Assembly: GCF_019345525.1 (NCBI RefSeq)
Contig: NZ_JAHKRA010000013.1
Coordinates: forward strand, 22,342-86,341
Direction of reading: 5' to 3'
Source: Flavobacterium sp. NKUCC04_CG
Lineage (GTDB): Bacteria; Bacteroidota; Bacteroidia; Flavobacteriales; Flavobacteriaceae
Length of the DNA: 64,000 nt
In this document: positions 53,801-62,013 of the stretch, piece after piece
Numbering within the stretch: position 1 is the first letter of the stretch
How the letters are laid out: every line of letters begins with the position of its first letter
The notes under the pieces: generated by a model
What the model was told of the DNA's origin: nothing
The model's input: the letters and a program-made list of their open reading frames with translations, nothing else
Databases searched by the model: none
Made by a program: the position numbers and the translations under genes

Positions 53801-55139
53801 TATATCGAGTTCTGCTGGTGCGGAAGTACAACGCCCGTTGGCAACAGTAGTAATAGGGGGGCTTTTTACAGCTACTATATTAACCATGTTGGTGTTGCCT
53901 GTATTGTATAAATTACTCAGACAAAATCAGTTGAAAAAACAAAAAACACACGCCTTACCCACCTTAATCTTAATTTGTTTGTTGGGAATGGGAACAACGA
54001 TGTCGGCTCAAGAGCCAACAGAATTAGAACAATTTATCGCTACGGCACAAAAAAACAATAAAGGTGTTCTGGCCTTGGATAAAAAAACGGCTCGCGCTAA
54101 GGCAGAAATCAAGACAGCGTATAGCATTGAAAAAACTAATGTATATTACAGTTTTGACGAAAACAACAAAGCGGATAACGACAAGGCATTACGCGTTTTT
54201 GGAGTAGAGCAAAAGATAAGTTTTCCGACCGTGTATCACGCCAAGAAAAAATTGGTACAGGCTAATTATAGCGTAGAAGATGCACAATCAAACTGGGATA
54301 AAACTAAAATATCGTATGGGGTTTCAAATAGTTATTATCAAGTGATCTATCTAAAAAACAGAGTTGCCTTATTACAGCAGTTAGACAGTTTATATCAAAA
54401 CTTTTCATACGCCAGTCAACGGAAATTTGAATTGGGAGAAACCAACTATTTGGAAAAGATAACCTCACAAGCCAAATACCAACAGGTTAAAGTACAATTG
54501 AATCAATTAAAAAAAGAATTGCAAATGGAGAACTTACGTTTGCAAGCATTAGTTCAAGATCCTGATTCCATTGAAGTAAACAAAAGTCACTTGGAGTGGG
54601 AATTTAATATAGAAGATCAAGCGATACAGCAACAATACCAACAATTGTTAGAAGCCAAATCGGGGCAATGGTCTGCTACTATAAAACAAAACAGACAAGC
54701 TTATATGCCCGATTTGACCTTAGAATACTTTCAGGGAACCAACAAACACTTGCCTCAAGCCATGTCAGGTTTTCAAATTGGTTTGGCAATTCCGCTGTTT
54801 TATGGCGAGACTAAAGCGCAGTTAAAAGCTTCAAAACTCGCAGCGGAAGGCTGGGAACTGGAACGGGAGAATCTACAAATCGGTATGGAGCAATTTGTCA
54901 AAAATCAACAAATGGAGATTGTTAAGGCTAAAGAGGGGATGGATTATTTTAAATCTTTTGGCAAACAAATGGCAGATGAGTTGTTTAAGGTTGGGGCTAT
55001 GAGTTATCAAAACGGCGCCATTGATTTCTTTCAATACATAAGCAGTATTGAAAATGCTTTAGCCTTGCGACAAGAATACCTGGAAAATCAATTGCTTTAT
55101 ATACAAGCCAATCTTAATCTTTACTATTTAAACTACTAA
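50811..55139 (+). CDS. CusA/CzcA-family metal-efflux RND pump fused to a TolC-like outer-membrane domain
   Basis: The 1442-residue protein consists of an RND pump (1-1040) and a TolC-like outer-membrane factor (1065-1442). The pump part shows twelve membrane helices and the heavy-metal RND signature LMSMGAIDFGIIIDGAVIIVE, and it begins MLEGMIKFSLKNKLIIL. A hydrophobic segment ending TMSAQE (about 1047-1065) looks like an internal signal or anchor between the parts. The TolC part has long coiled-coil helices such as YQVIYLKNRVALLQQLDSLY. Such fusions are known in Bacteroidota. The substrate is probably a cation such as copper, silver, zinc or cobalt, though which one is not evident. Confidence 0.9.
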   Translation: MLEGMIKFSLKNKLIILLFTFGLIGFGMYSVTQLSIGAVPDITNNQLQVITTSSTLSTQDIEQFVTYPIEIQMANLPGIKEVRSISKFGLSVVTLVFDESMGTYLPRQLVAEKIKIAAEEIPEGFGSPEIGPITTGLGEIYQYTLEVKPEFKDRYSTSDLRTIQDWIVRRQLSGIPGVVEVNTWGGHLKQYEVAINTAKLKAMNISVNELFTALEGNNSIAGGAYIEKENQSFFIRGEGKITSLDDIRAIVVKNENNLPILVNDVAVVRLGSANRFGAITGNGEGEKVLGQIMMIKNGNSKKVLTAVKDRVAEVQSRLPEGVYINPFLERSELVGKTTFTIAENLILGCLIVIFVVVLLLGNLRSGLVVASVIPLCLLFAISMMNLFDIDANLMSMGAIDFGIIIDGAVIIVEFVAFKIVSGGADLRTMTKADRQLAIDEITFKSTNKMMNSAFFGQLIILIVFIPILSLTGVEGKMFKPMAMTFSFALIGAMILCLTYVPVISSLVLKPVVEKENSFSKRLIARLISWYQPLIEWALKHTKAVLISSGLLLAIAVVLFTRMGGEFIPKLDEGDFVIQPVLKTGTSLSKTIETTTKIENILLKNFPEVDQVVTRIGAAEVPTDPMSMEETDVIIKLHPKGEWTSAATKDELADKMKAEIEKYIPNMEIEFTQPIEMRFNELISGSRADIAIKVFGEDLDVLNKMAHQIRNSIEKIPGAADIIVEKVAGLKQMSVVFDRQKIARYGLKIADVNQTIALAFAGKQVGNVFEGERKFDLVVRLDEQYKRGLDDLKSLYITIPSGQQIPLEEVAHISYTEGPAQISRENTKRRIVVGVNVRNRDLQSVIEDIQQKLGTELQMPAGYSIEYGGQFKNLQSAKDRLMIAVPIALLLIFLLLYFAFHSIQEALMVYTAIPLSAVGGVLFLWMRDLPFSISAGVGFIALFGIAVLNGIVLVEHFNELTKAGMKNIDELIIKGTTDRLRPVLLTASAAALGFLPMAISSSAGAEVQRPLATVVIGGLFTATILTMLVLPVLYKLLRQNQLKKQKTHALPTLILICLLGMGTTMSAQEPTELEQFIATAQKNNKGVLALDKKTARAKAEIKTAYSIEKTNVYYSFDENNKADNDKALRVFGVEQKISFPTVYHAKKKLVQANYSVEDAQSNWDKTKISYGVSNSYYQVIYLKNRVALLQQLDSLYQNFSYASQRKFELGETNYLEKITSQAKYQQVKVQLNQLKKELQMENLRLQALVQDPDSIEVNKSHLEWEFNIEDQAIQQQYQQLLEAKSGQWSATIKQNRQAYMPDLTLEYFQGTNKHLPQAMSGFQIGLAIPLFYGETKAQLKASKLAAEGWELERENLQIGMEQFVKNQQMEIVKAKEGMDYFKSFGKQMADELFKVGAMSYQNGAIDFFQYISSIENALALRQEYLENQLLYIQANLNLYYLNY

Positions 55140-55140
55140 T

Positions 55141-56277
55141 ATGATCAATAGAAATATAATATTATTCGGATTTTTGACTTTGTTTATTTCGTGTAATAAA
55201 GTCGCGACTAAAGAAGAGCAGCCTTTAGAAAAATTAGCTGCGGATGAGCGTTTAATCACCCCAGATCAATTTAAATCGATAGGAATGAAGTTTGACACCT
55301 TGAGTATGTATAACTTTAACGATGAGGTAGCAGCTACAGGGCAAATCGATGTAGCACCTCAGTATAAAGCTAAGGTTAATGCCATGTTGGGAGGATATGT
55401 CAAATCGATATTTGTAACAGAAGGACAGCAAGTGAAGCAAGGACAAGTGGTTGTTCAAATGGAAAACCCTGACTTAATTGACATTCAAAAAGATTATTTG
55501 GAAACCTATGAGCAAATAGGGTATTTAAAGTCGGAATTTGAACGGCAAAAAATGTTGTTTGACGAGCGCATTGCCTCACAAAAGAACTTTTTACAAGCGC
55601 AAAGTGATTATAGAACGGCCCAAGCGAAATTAAAAAGTGTTGCAGCCAAGTTAATGTTGTTAAATGTAGATTTAAAAGCTGTAGCTAAAGGGCAGTTTTC
55701 ATCAAAAGTATCTTTGGTTGCGCCGATTTCAGGAACGGTAAATCAAGTAACCGCAGCGATTGGAATGTTTGTTTCTCCCGAAGTATCCATGATTGAAATT
55801 GTAGATACTCGTGCCATGCAATTAAACCTAAAAATATTTGAAAAGGATATCGATAAAATTAAGTTAAACCAGGCTTTGGTGTTTAATATTACTGAAGCCG
55901 CTTCTAAACCCTTTTCGGCTACTGTATTTTCAATAGGTAAGACCATAGATGAAGCCAATAGAACGGTATCTGTAGTGGCGCATTTTCCCAAGGAATTTCA
56001 AGAAGGGGTATATTGTGGGATGTTTGCCGAGGCAAAAATCGCCATTTCCCAAAAACAAGCTTTGGGAATTCCATCAAAAGCCGTGGTGACAGAGGAAGAT
56101 AAAAGTTTTATTTTTATTTTGGAACGAGAGCTTGGGGAAAATATCATATTGCGAAAAATACAAGTAGAAATTTTATTAAAAAACGAAAAATATATAGAAA
56201 TTTCTGCCAAAGACTTGAAAAATAACACAAAAATACTTGTTAATGGTGTATATGACATAAATGATGTGGCGGGTTAA
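55141..56277 (+). CDS. Periplasmic adaptor (membrane fusion) lipoprotein of the RND pump
   Basis: The 378-residue protein starts one base after the pump gene. MINRNIILFGFLTLFISC is a lipoprotein signal with Cys18. The mature part has a barrel-sandwich lipoyl domain (VAATGQIDVAPQYKAKVNAMLGGYVKSIFVTEGQQVKQGQVV), a helical hairpin (RQKMLFDERIASQKNFLQAQSDYRTAQAKL), and the return strand VAPISGTVNQVTAAIGMFVSPE. It bridges the inner-membrane pump and the outer-membrane domain, here both supplied by a single partner protein. Confidence 0.9.
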   Translation: MINRNIILFGFLTLFISCNKVATKEEQPLEKLAADERLITPDQFKSIGMKFDTLSMYNFNDEVAATGQIDVAPQYKAKVNAMLGGYVKSIFVTEGQQVKQGQVVVQMENPDLIDIQKDYLETYEQIGYLKSEFERQKMLFDERIASQKNFLQAQSDYRTAQAKLKSVAAKLMLLNVDLKAVAKGQFSSKVSLVAPISGTVNQVTAAIGMFVSPEVSMIEIVDTRAMQLNLKIFEKDIDKIKLNQALVFNITEAASKPFSATVFSIGKTIDEANRTVSVVAHFPKEFQEGVYCGMFAEAKIAISQKQALGIPSKAVVTEEDKSFIFILERELGENIILRKIQVEILLKNEKYIEISAKDLKNNTKILVNGVYDINDVAG

Positions 56278-56364
56278 ATCGGCTGTTTTTGGCATAATTA
56301 TATTAATTAATTCTTAAAAAATAAAATATTGGATCTTTTGGTATATTCTTTGAATCTTATATTT

Positions 56365-57175
56365 ATGAAAAGAAAAATTGAGTAATATGATATTAGCACT
56401 AACTATATCTTTGTTTCCGAGTTCAGGGATTGAACCAAACAATGAAAAACGCTCTAAGGATTCTAAAAAGAATGCGAAGGATAATGGTTCAAAGAAAAAG
56501 AATGAAGATGAGTCTTTTTTTAAAGCAGTGGGAAATGAGCCTTTTTGGAATATATCCATTAGTAAAAAAGGAATTATATATTCCGCAAACAAAGCAGATG
56601 AAACCATTGTCTTCCCTTATGTAGATGCGATACAAGTAGGAGAAACAAAAGTATATAAAACACATACCAAAAGAGAGGAAATTGAAATCGTAATTTACGA
56701 AGAATTGACTTCTGATATCTTTACAGGTTATGAGTATGACCATTCGATTGCGGTACATTTAAAGCGAAATATTCACAGTAATGAAGTCGCTTCGGATTTT
56801 GCTGGATATGGCTACTATATTTTTGACCCTAACCTTTCTGGTAGTTGGATTTTACAGTCCTTTGAAGATAAAAAAATTGAAGATTTAAATATTGATCAAA
56901 TTCCATTAATCAATATTGATGTGAGTACAAAGAGTTTTTCGGGTAGTGGCGGAAATCATATTATTTATGGGGACTTGGCTTGTGAAGGGGATAGTATTCA
57001 ATTTAAAAACATCATGGCTCCTGAAAAGGCAAGTGAAGAATTTTTAAAAGAAAGAGAACTTTTAAGTGTATTGGAGCATTCCAATAAGTTTAAATTAAAA
57101 GAAGATGAGTTGCAATTGTTTATCGATCATGAACGCAAAATGGTGTTTCGAAGAGATACTTATGTTTATCTGTAA
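56365..57175 (+). pseudogene. COG3650/META-domain exported protein with a probable 1-base frameshift at its start
   Basis: The main frame runs from ATG at 56387 or TTG at 56378 to 57175 and gives about 262 residues. It holds a COG3650-type domain (FFKAVGNEPFWNISISKKGIIY) and a META-like C-terminal domain (GSWILQSFEDKKIEDL, SFSGSGGNHIIYGDL). From ATG at 56365 the frame is MKRKIE then stop. Removing one A from the A-run at 56373-56377 would join it as MKRKLSNMILALTISLF, a good signal peptide. So either the run slipped (real or by sequencing), or the true start is the ATG at 56387 with a shorter signal. The main domain is intact, so this may not be a dead gene. Confidence 0.6.
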
Positions 57176-57198
57176 ATCAAACATACATTTTTAATATA

Positions 57199-57236
57199 AA
57201 AACAGGGGTTGTCTTTTTTGAGACAACCCCTGTTTT
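57199..57236. terminator. Terminator after the META-domain gene
   Basis: AAAACAGGGGTTGTCT and AGACAACCCCTGTTTT are exact 16-bp complements with a TTTTTG loop. It also faces the convergent phoH. Confidence 0.88.
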
Positions 57237-57261
57237 ATTGTAGAAAGGCCTATTTTTTGAT

Positions 57262-57333
57262 ATGCCTATCAGCCCATCCGCCCATTTGCGTATTCGCCCA
57301 TCCGCGTATCAGCGTATCAGCTTATTTCTGTAT
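57262..57333. repeat. Octanucleotide repeat array, nine units
   Basis: Tandem octamers ending AT: ATGCCTAT, CAGCCCAT, CCGCCCAT, TTGCGTAT, TCGCCCAT, CCGCGTAT, CAGCGTAT, CAGCTTAT and a weaker TTCTGTAT. The last two overlap the stop codon and final codons of phoH (stop at 57322-57324). Units fit the pattern nnGCnnAT and match those near 63.3 kb. Confidence 0.8.
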
Positions 57334-58278
57334 TTCAATTTGTTCTTCCATCGTTTTATAGGCTGCGACTATCTTTTTGACCAAACGGTGTCTTACAATA
57401 TCTTTATCATCGAGATAAATCATACCAATACCCTCTACGTCTTTTAAAATGTGCAAAGCTTCTTTTAAACCAGAGCTAACCTTTCGAGGTAAGTCAATTT
57501 GTCCCGGATCACCAGTAATAATAAATTTAGCATCTTTTCCCATACGGGTTAAGAACATTTTCATTTGAGAGTGTGTGGTGTTTTGAGCTTCATCTAAAAT
57601 GACGAAGGCATGATCTAAGGTACGTCCTCTCATAAAGGCTAAGGGGGCAATTTGAATGACTCCTTTTGCCAAATAATCTTCTAAAGTTTGAGGAGGTAAC
57701 ATATCGCGTAAAGCATCGTATAACGGTTGCATATACGGATCGAGTTTCTCTTTCATATCACCGGGTAAAAAACCGAGGTTTTCTCCTGCTTCCACCGCTG
57801 GACGAGTTAGGATAATGCGTTTGACTTGCTTTTCTTTTAAAGCGCGTACAGCCAACGCCACGCCAGTATAGGTTTTACCTGTTCCTGCCGGACCAATAGC
57901 AAAGACCATGTCGTTGTTTTCAACGAAATGAACCAAACGTTGTTGATTGGGAGTTAATGCCTTGATTAGTTTGCCTCCAACACCGTGTACCAATATCTTA
58001 TCACTGGGATTCATTTGTTGTGGAACATCATCCATAACGATGCGTTCCATGGAGTTTTCATCCATACGGTTGTATTTTGAAAAAAACTTGACCAATCTAT
58101 GAAATCGCAATTCAAATTCGTCTAGAATTTCGTCTTCCCCATAAATTTTTAACAAAGAGCCTCTGGCTATTAGTTTTAATTTTGGATACAAGCGTTTAAG
58201 GGTTTCCAAATGGGTATCTTGCGGTCCCCAAAATTCTTTAGCGGTAATTTCTGTTAGTTCTATAGTTCTTTCGTTCAA
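57322..58278 (-). CDS. PhoH-family ATPase
   Basis: The 318-residue P-loop ATPase has Walker A GPAGTGKTYTGVALAVRAL, ILTRPAVEAGENLGFLPGDMKEKLDPYMQPLYD, Walker B VILDEAQNTTHSQMKMFLTRMG and ITGDPGQIDLP. The N-terminal region (IELTEITAKEFWGPQDTHLETLKRLYPKL) is typical of PhoH/PhoL. TTG at 58278 is the likely start, as no ATG precedes the conserved N-terminus. The role is probably RNA-related, with links to ribosome and RNA metabolism. Its 3' end touches the octamer repeat array. Confidence 0.9.
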   Translation of the reverse strand: MNERTIELTEITAKEFWGPQDTHLETLKRLYPKLKLIARGSLLKIYGEDEILDEFELRFHRLVKFFSKYNRMDENSMERIVMDDVPQQMNPSDKILVHGVGGKLIKALTPNQQRLVHFVENNDMVFAIGPAGTGKTYTGVALAVRALKEKQVKRIILTRPAVEAGENLGFLPGDMKEKLDPYMQPLYDALRDMLPPQTLEDYLAKGVIQIAPLAFMRGRTLDHAFVILDEAQNTTHSQMKMFLTRMGKDAKFIITGDPGQIDLPRKVSSGLKEALHILKDVEGIGMIYLDDKDIVRHRLVKKIVAAYKTMEEQIEIQK

Positions 58279-58374
58279 ATGGGGTAAGATTTAATTAAAA
58301 AATAAACTAATTTTGCATAACTCAAAGCTAATACAAAAATTCTATACTATCGATCAAATAGTAAAAAATATATA

Positions 58375-59196
58375 ATGGAAACGATCATTACTTTAACAAC
58401 AGATTACGGAACAAAAGACTACTTTGTCGGCGCGATTAAAGGAAAGATACTTTCTTATATTCGTGACTGTCAGATTGTTGATATTTCTCATTGTATAGAT
58501 TATTTCAATACAAGCCAAGCGGGTTATGTCATTTCTGCCGCTTATAAAAACTTTTCCAAGGGTACCATTCACATTGTTGGTGTTGATGCTGAATTGACAC
58601 AAGCCAGTAGACCATTAGCGGTATTTTTAGACGGACACTATTTTATTTCTGCCGATAATGGCATCATGAGTTTTCTTACAGCTGATCAAAAGGCGGAACA
58701 AATGGTTTATATTGATTTTGAAATGGGAACCCCATCTATGGATGTTTTTATCAGTACTGCTGTAAAAATTGCTCAAGGTGCATCATTGAGTGAATTGGGT
58801 CAAGATACGGATACCATAATCGATGTAAGTGAACTCAAAGCTGTGGTTTCTAAAGACAATGAAAGCATACGCGGTAACATCATTTATGAAGATCATTTTG
58901 GCAATGCCGTAAGCAATATCACCAAAACGATGTTTGAAGAAACTAAGGGAGAAAGAAACTTTATAATAAACGTTAAAAATCGACCGATTAAGAGAATAAA
59001 TAAGTATTTTTCCGACTTTAAAATTAACGATGCCACCTCTTTAAAATCTAGAGAAGGGGAGCTGTTAGCGATTTTCAATGAGTTGGGTTATTTGCAGTTT
59101 TCGCTTTACCGTGCCAACCCGTTGACTACCGGTTCTCCAAAAATTTTGTTGGGACTGGAATATCGCGATACCATTACTATTGAATTTGTAGAATAA
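58375..59196 (+). CDS. SAM hydroxide adenosyltransferase (SAM chlorinase/fluorinase family)
   Basis: The 273-residue protein starts ITLTTDYGTKDYFVGAIKGKIL and contains VDISHCIDYFNTSQAGYVISAAY, SADNGIMSFL and YEDHFGNAVSNI, all conserved in the DUF62 family. Most non-halogenase members hydrolyse SAM to adenosine and methionine using water. The chlorinase- and fluorinase-specific loop was not checked residue by residue, so water as nucleophile is assumed. It is co-directional with the small monooxygenase-like gene 15 bases later. Confidence 0.9.
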   Translation: METIITLTTDYGTKDYFVGAIKGKILSYIRDCQIVDISHCIDYFNTSQAGYVISAAYKNFSKGTIHIVGVDAELTQASRPLAVFLDGHYFISADNGIMSFLTADQKAEQMVYIDFEMGTPSMDVFISTAVKIAQGASLSELGQDTDTIIDVSELKAVVSKDNESIRGNIIYEDHFGNAVSNITKTMFEETKGERNFIINVKNRPIKRINKYFSDFKINDATSLKSREGELLAIFNELGYLQFSLYRANPLTTGSPKILLGLEYRDTITIEFVE

Positions 59197-59211
59197 TCAA
59201 AATAAAAAATT

Positions 59212-59508
59212 ATGTTTGTTAGAATTGTGAAAATGAGTTTTCATAAAGAAAAAGTACCGGTTTTTTTAGAACATTTCGATACTATAAAAGAAATTATACG
59301 TTATTATCCCGGTAATCAGTTTTTAGAATTGTATCAAGATAAAGAAGATCCATCTGTGTTTTTCACCTACAGCTATTGGGCAGCAGAGAGCGATCTTGAA
59401 AATTACCGACATTCAGAAGCTTTTCGCGAGATTTGGTCTTTTGTCAAAACTTTGTTCAAAGACAAGCCTGAGGCTTGGAGTGTTGACAAATTAGTTACTT
59501 TACCTTAA
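59212..59508 (+). CDS. Antibiotic-biosynthesis-monooxygenase-fold small protein
   Basis: The 98-residue protein has a ferredoxin-like dimeric alpha-beta barrel fold: MFVRIVKMSFHKEKVPVFLEHFDTIKEIIRYYPGNQFLELYQDKEDPSVFFTYSYWAAESDLENYRHSEAFREIW. This matches the ABM family, small enzymes without cofactor, or proteins of unknown activity. No catalytic residue can be named. It sits 9 bases ahead of gldF, a context conserved in Flavobacteriia. Confidence 0.78.
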   Translation: MFVRIVKMSFHKEKVPVFLEHFDTIKEIIRYYPGNQFLELYQDKEDPSVFFTYSYWAAESDLENYRHSEAFREIWSFVKTLFKDKPEAWSVDKLVTLP

Positions 59509-59517
59509 ACCTATCAG

Positions 59518-60243
59518 ATGAACGCACTGTTACTACGCGAAATCAAATCTTTTTTCGGTTCTATAATGGGATATCTCGTTATAGCCGTTTTTTTAGTACT
59601 AAATGGACTTTTTTTATGGATTTTTGACGGTAATTTCAATGTTCTACAAAGCGGATATGCCGATATGGCTCCGTTTTTTAGCTTGGCACCGTGGATTCTG
59701 ATATTTCTTATTCCGGCCGTTACCATGAAAAGCTTTTCCGAAGAGATAAAACAAGGCACTATGGAATTGCTTTTGACAAAGCCCTTGCGGATATGGGAAA
59801 TAGTTATGGGAAAATTTCTAGGCGCGTTTGTTTTAATACTCATGGCAATCATTCCTACTTTGATCTATGTATGGGTAATTGCTGATTTATCGTTATCCGG
59901 TTCGCAATTTGATTGGGGGAGTACTTGGGGATCGTATTTTGGTTTGTTATTTTTAATTGCAGCCTACGCGTCTATTGGTGTATTTGCATCGACTTTATCC
60001 GAAAATCAAATCGTAGCTTTTATCATTGCAGTAGTATTGTGTTTTTTGTTTTTTGTAGGCATAGATGAATGGAGTAAAATTGGCGGAAGTTGGAGTGGCT
60101 TTATAGCGAGCTTTGGAATCAATTCGCATTTTAAAAGTATGGGGCGTGGAGTTTTAGATTCGCGAGATATACTTTATTTTGTGAGTTTCTCTGTGTTCTT
60201 TCTTAGTGCAACCGTTTTTAAAATTAAATCCATCAAAAAGTAA
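59518..60243 (+). CDS. gldF: Gliding-motility ABC transporter permease GldF
   Basis: The 241-residue membrane protein has six hydrophobic segments, starting with the ABC-2-type opening MNALLLREIKSFFGSIMGYLVIAVFLVLNGLFLWIF and EEIKQGTMELLLTKPLRIWEIVMGKFLGAFVLIL. With GldA (ATPase, not in the window) and GldG it forms the transporter first linked to gliding in Flavobacterium johnsoniae; mutants there suggested a supportive rather than universal role. Its stop overlaps the gldG start by one base (TAATG). Confidence 0.92.
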   Translation: MNALLLREIKSFFGSIMGYLVIAVFLVLNGLFLWIFDGNFNVLQSGYADMAPFFSLAPWILIFLIPAVTMKSFSEEIKQGTMELLLTKPLRIWEIVMGKFLGAFVLILMAIIPTLIYVWVIADLSLSGSQFDWGSTWGSYFGLLFLIAAYASIGVFASTLSENQIVAFIIAVVLCFLFFVGIDEWSKIGGSWSGFIASFGINSHFKSMGRGVLDSRDILYFVSFSVFFLSATVFKIKSIKK

Positions 60244-61931
60244 TGAATACAAAACGCAAACAGCGCATAATATCGTTATTGGGAGTAGTGGTACTACTGG
60301 TTTTAATCAATGTATTAGGGGGTTTTTTCTTTAAGCGTTGGGACTTAACTCAGGACAAGCGCTATACCCTTTCGGCCACTTCGTTAGAAGTGATAAAAGG
60401 AATCAAAGAACCGCTATTTGTAGATGTTTTTTTGGAGGGACAATTTCCGCAGGAATTCAAAAGACTACAAACCGAAACCAGACAGTTATTAGAGGAGTTT
60501 AAAGCCTATAATTCAAACATCAATTTTCAATTCATCAATCCTGTCGAATCGGAGGACGAGCAGATGGAAACGGCTAAAAAATTGTTTGAAGCCGGTATGA
60601 AGCCGATTAATATTACGGTTTCCGATAAGGGCAAACAAGTACAGGAAATGGTGTTTCCTTGGGCTGTTGCTACTTATGCGGGTAAAAATACTCAGATACC
60701 GTTGTTGAAAAACATGATGGGTGCTAATACAGAAGAAAAAGTGGTGAGTTCTGTACAGCATTTGGAATATGCTATAGCTGATGCTATACATAGGGTAACT
60801 ACTGAAAAGCGAAAAAAAATTGCCATAATTAAAGGCAATGGTGAATTGGATGATCATTATATAGCTGACTTCCTAAAGTCGGTTCGTGAGAATTATTTTA
60901 TAGGACCTTTCACTTTGGATTCGGTAGCTACGAATCCGGTTAAAAGCTTAGAAGAATTACAAAAATATGACCTGGCTATAATTGCCAAGCCGAGTTTAAA
61001 TTTTTCAGAAGATAAAATTGAAGTTTTGGATCAGTTTATCATGAATGGCGGTAAAACGATTTGGTTGATCGACCAAGTGCAGGCCGACATGGACAGTTTA
61101 AATGCTACGGGAAGCATGATGGTTTATCCTAAAGATCAGAGCTTGGGAGAAATGTTGTTTAAATACGGTGTACGTATCAATCCGGTTTTGGTTAAGGATG
61201 AACAGGCAACGCCGATTAAATTGGCCGTTGGGCGTCAGGGCAGTGAAACCCAATACGAAGAGTTTATCTGGAAATTTGCACCTTTTGCTTATCCGCAAGG
61301 CAATCATCCGATTGTGAAAAATATCGAAGGAGTCAAGTTTGACTTTGCCAATGCTATAGATACCTTGAAAAACGATATTAAAAAAACGATATTGTTACAG
61401 TCGTCTCGTAACTCTGCAACACTGGGTACTCCGGCACAGGTCAGTTTGGATATGGTTAACGAAGAAGTAAGTCCTGCAGATTACCAGGGCAAAGGTTTTT
61501 ATAATTTAGCGGTCTTATTGGAAGGAAATTTTAAATCGGTATTTCAAAATAGGATATTGCCGTTTAAACCTAAAACATATCAAGAGCAAAGCGGAGCCAA
61601 TCAAATGATTGTTGTTGCGGATGGCGATGTTATTCGAAATCAATTAGATCAAAACTATCAGCCCTTAGAATTGGGTTATGATAAGTGGACCAACAAGCTC
61701 TATGGAAATAAAGAGTTTATATTGAATGCGGTTAATTACCTTTTAGATGATTCGGGACTTATTAACATCCGTACAAAAAATGTTAGTTTACCGTTATTGG
61801 ACAAGCAAAAAGTTTACGAACGTTATACCTATATTCAAGTAATAACTGTCGGATTACCACTGTTTATCCTTTTAATTTTTGGATTTGGCTTTACTTTTTA
61901 TAGAAAGAGAAGATTTGCGCGTAAGTGTTGA
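60243..61931 (+). CDS. gldG: Gliding-motility ABC transporter substrate-binding-type protein GldG
   Basis: The 562-residue protein has an N-terminal membrane helix (IISLLGVVVLLVLINVLGGFFF), then RWDLTQDKRYTLSATSLEVIKGIKEPLFVDVFLEG, a large extracytoplasmic region with FPWAVATYAGKNTQIPLLKN, and a second helix near the C-terminus (VITVGLPLFILLIFGFGFTFYRKRR). This is the GldG arrangement. It starts within the gldF stop codon, so translation is coupled. It is followed by dnaN. Confidence 0.92.
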   Translation: MNTKRKQRIISLLGVVVLLVLINVLGGFFFKRWDLTQDKRYTLSATSLEVIKGIKEPLFVDVFLEGQFPQEFKRLQTETRQLLEEFKAYNSNINFQFINPVESEDEQMETAKKLFEAGMKPINITVSDKGKQVQEMVFPWAVATYAGKNTQIPLLKNMMGANTEEKVVSSVQHLEYAIADAIHRVTTEKRKKIAIIKGNGELDDHYIADFLKSVRENYFIGPFTLDSVATNPVKSLEELQKYDLAIIAKPSLNFSEDKIEVLDQFIMNGGKTIWLIDQVQADMDSLNATGSMMVYPKDQSLGEMLFKYGVRINPVLVKDEQATPIKLAVGRQGSETQYEEFIWKFAPFAYPQGNHPIVKNIEGVKFDFANAIDTLKNDIKKTILLQSSRNSATLGTPAQVSLDMVNEEVSPADYQGKGFYNLAVLLEGNFKSVFQNRILPFKPKTYQEQSGANQMIVVADGDVIRNQLDQNYQPLELGYDKWTNKLYGNKEFILNAVNYLLDDSGLINIRTKNVSLPLLDKQKVYERYTYIQVITVGLPLFILLIFGFGFTFYRKRRFARKC

Positions 61932-62013
61932 TAAAAATTCTTTTATAATTGGTTATAATCCGATATATTTGTAAAATGTAAAAGTAATTTTACACCTAAA
62001 AAAGCAAAATAAC

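Noticed and set aside
57262..57447. A 61-codon plus-strand frame starting in the octamer array
   Set aside because: It is made of repeat sequence and antisense phoH; there is no promoter or homology.
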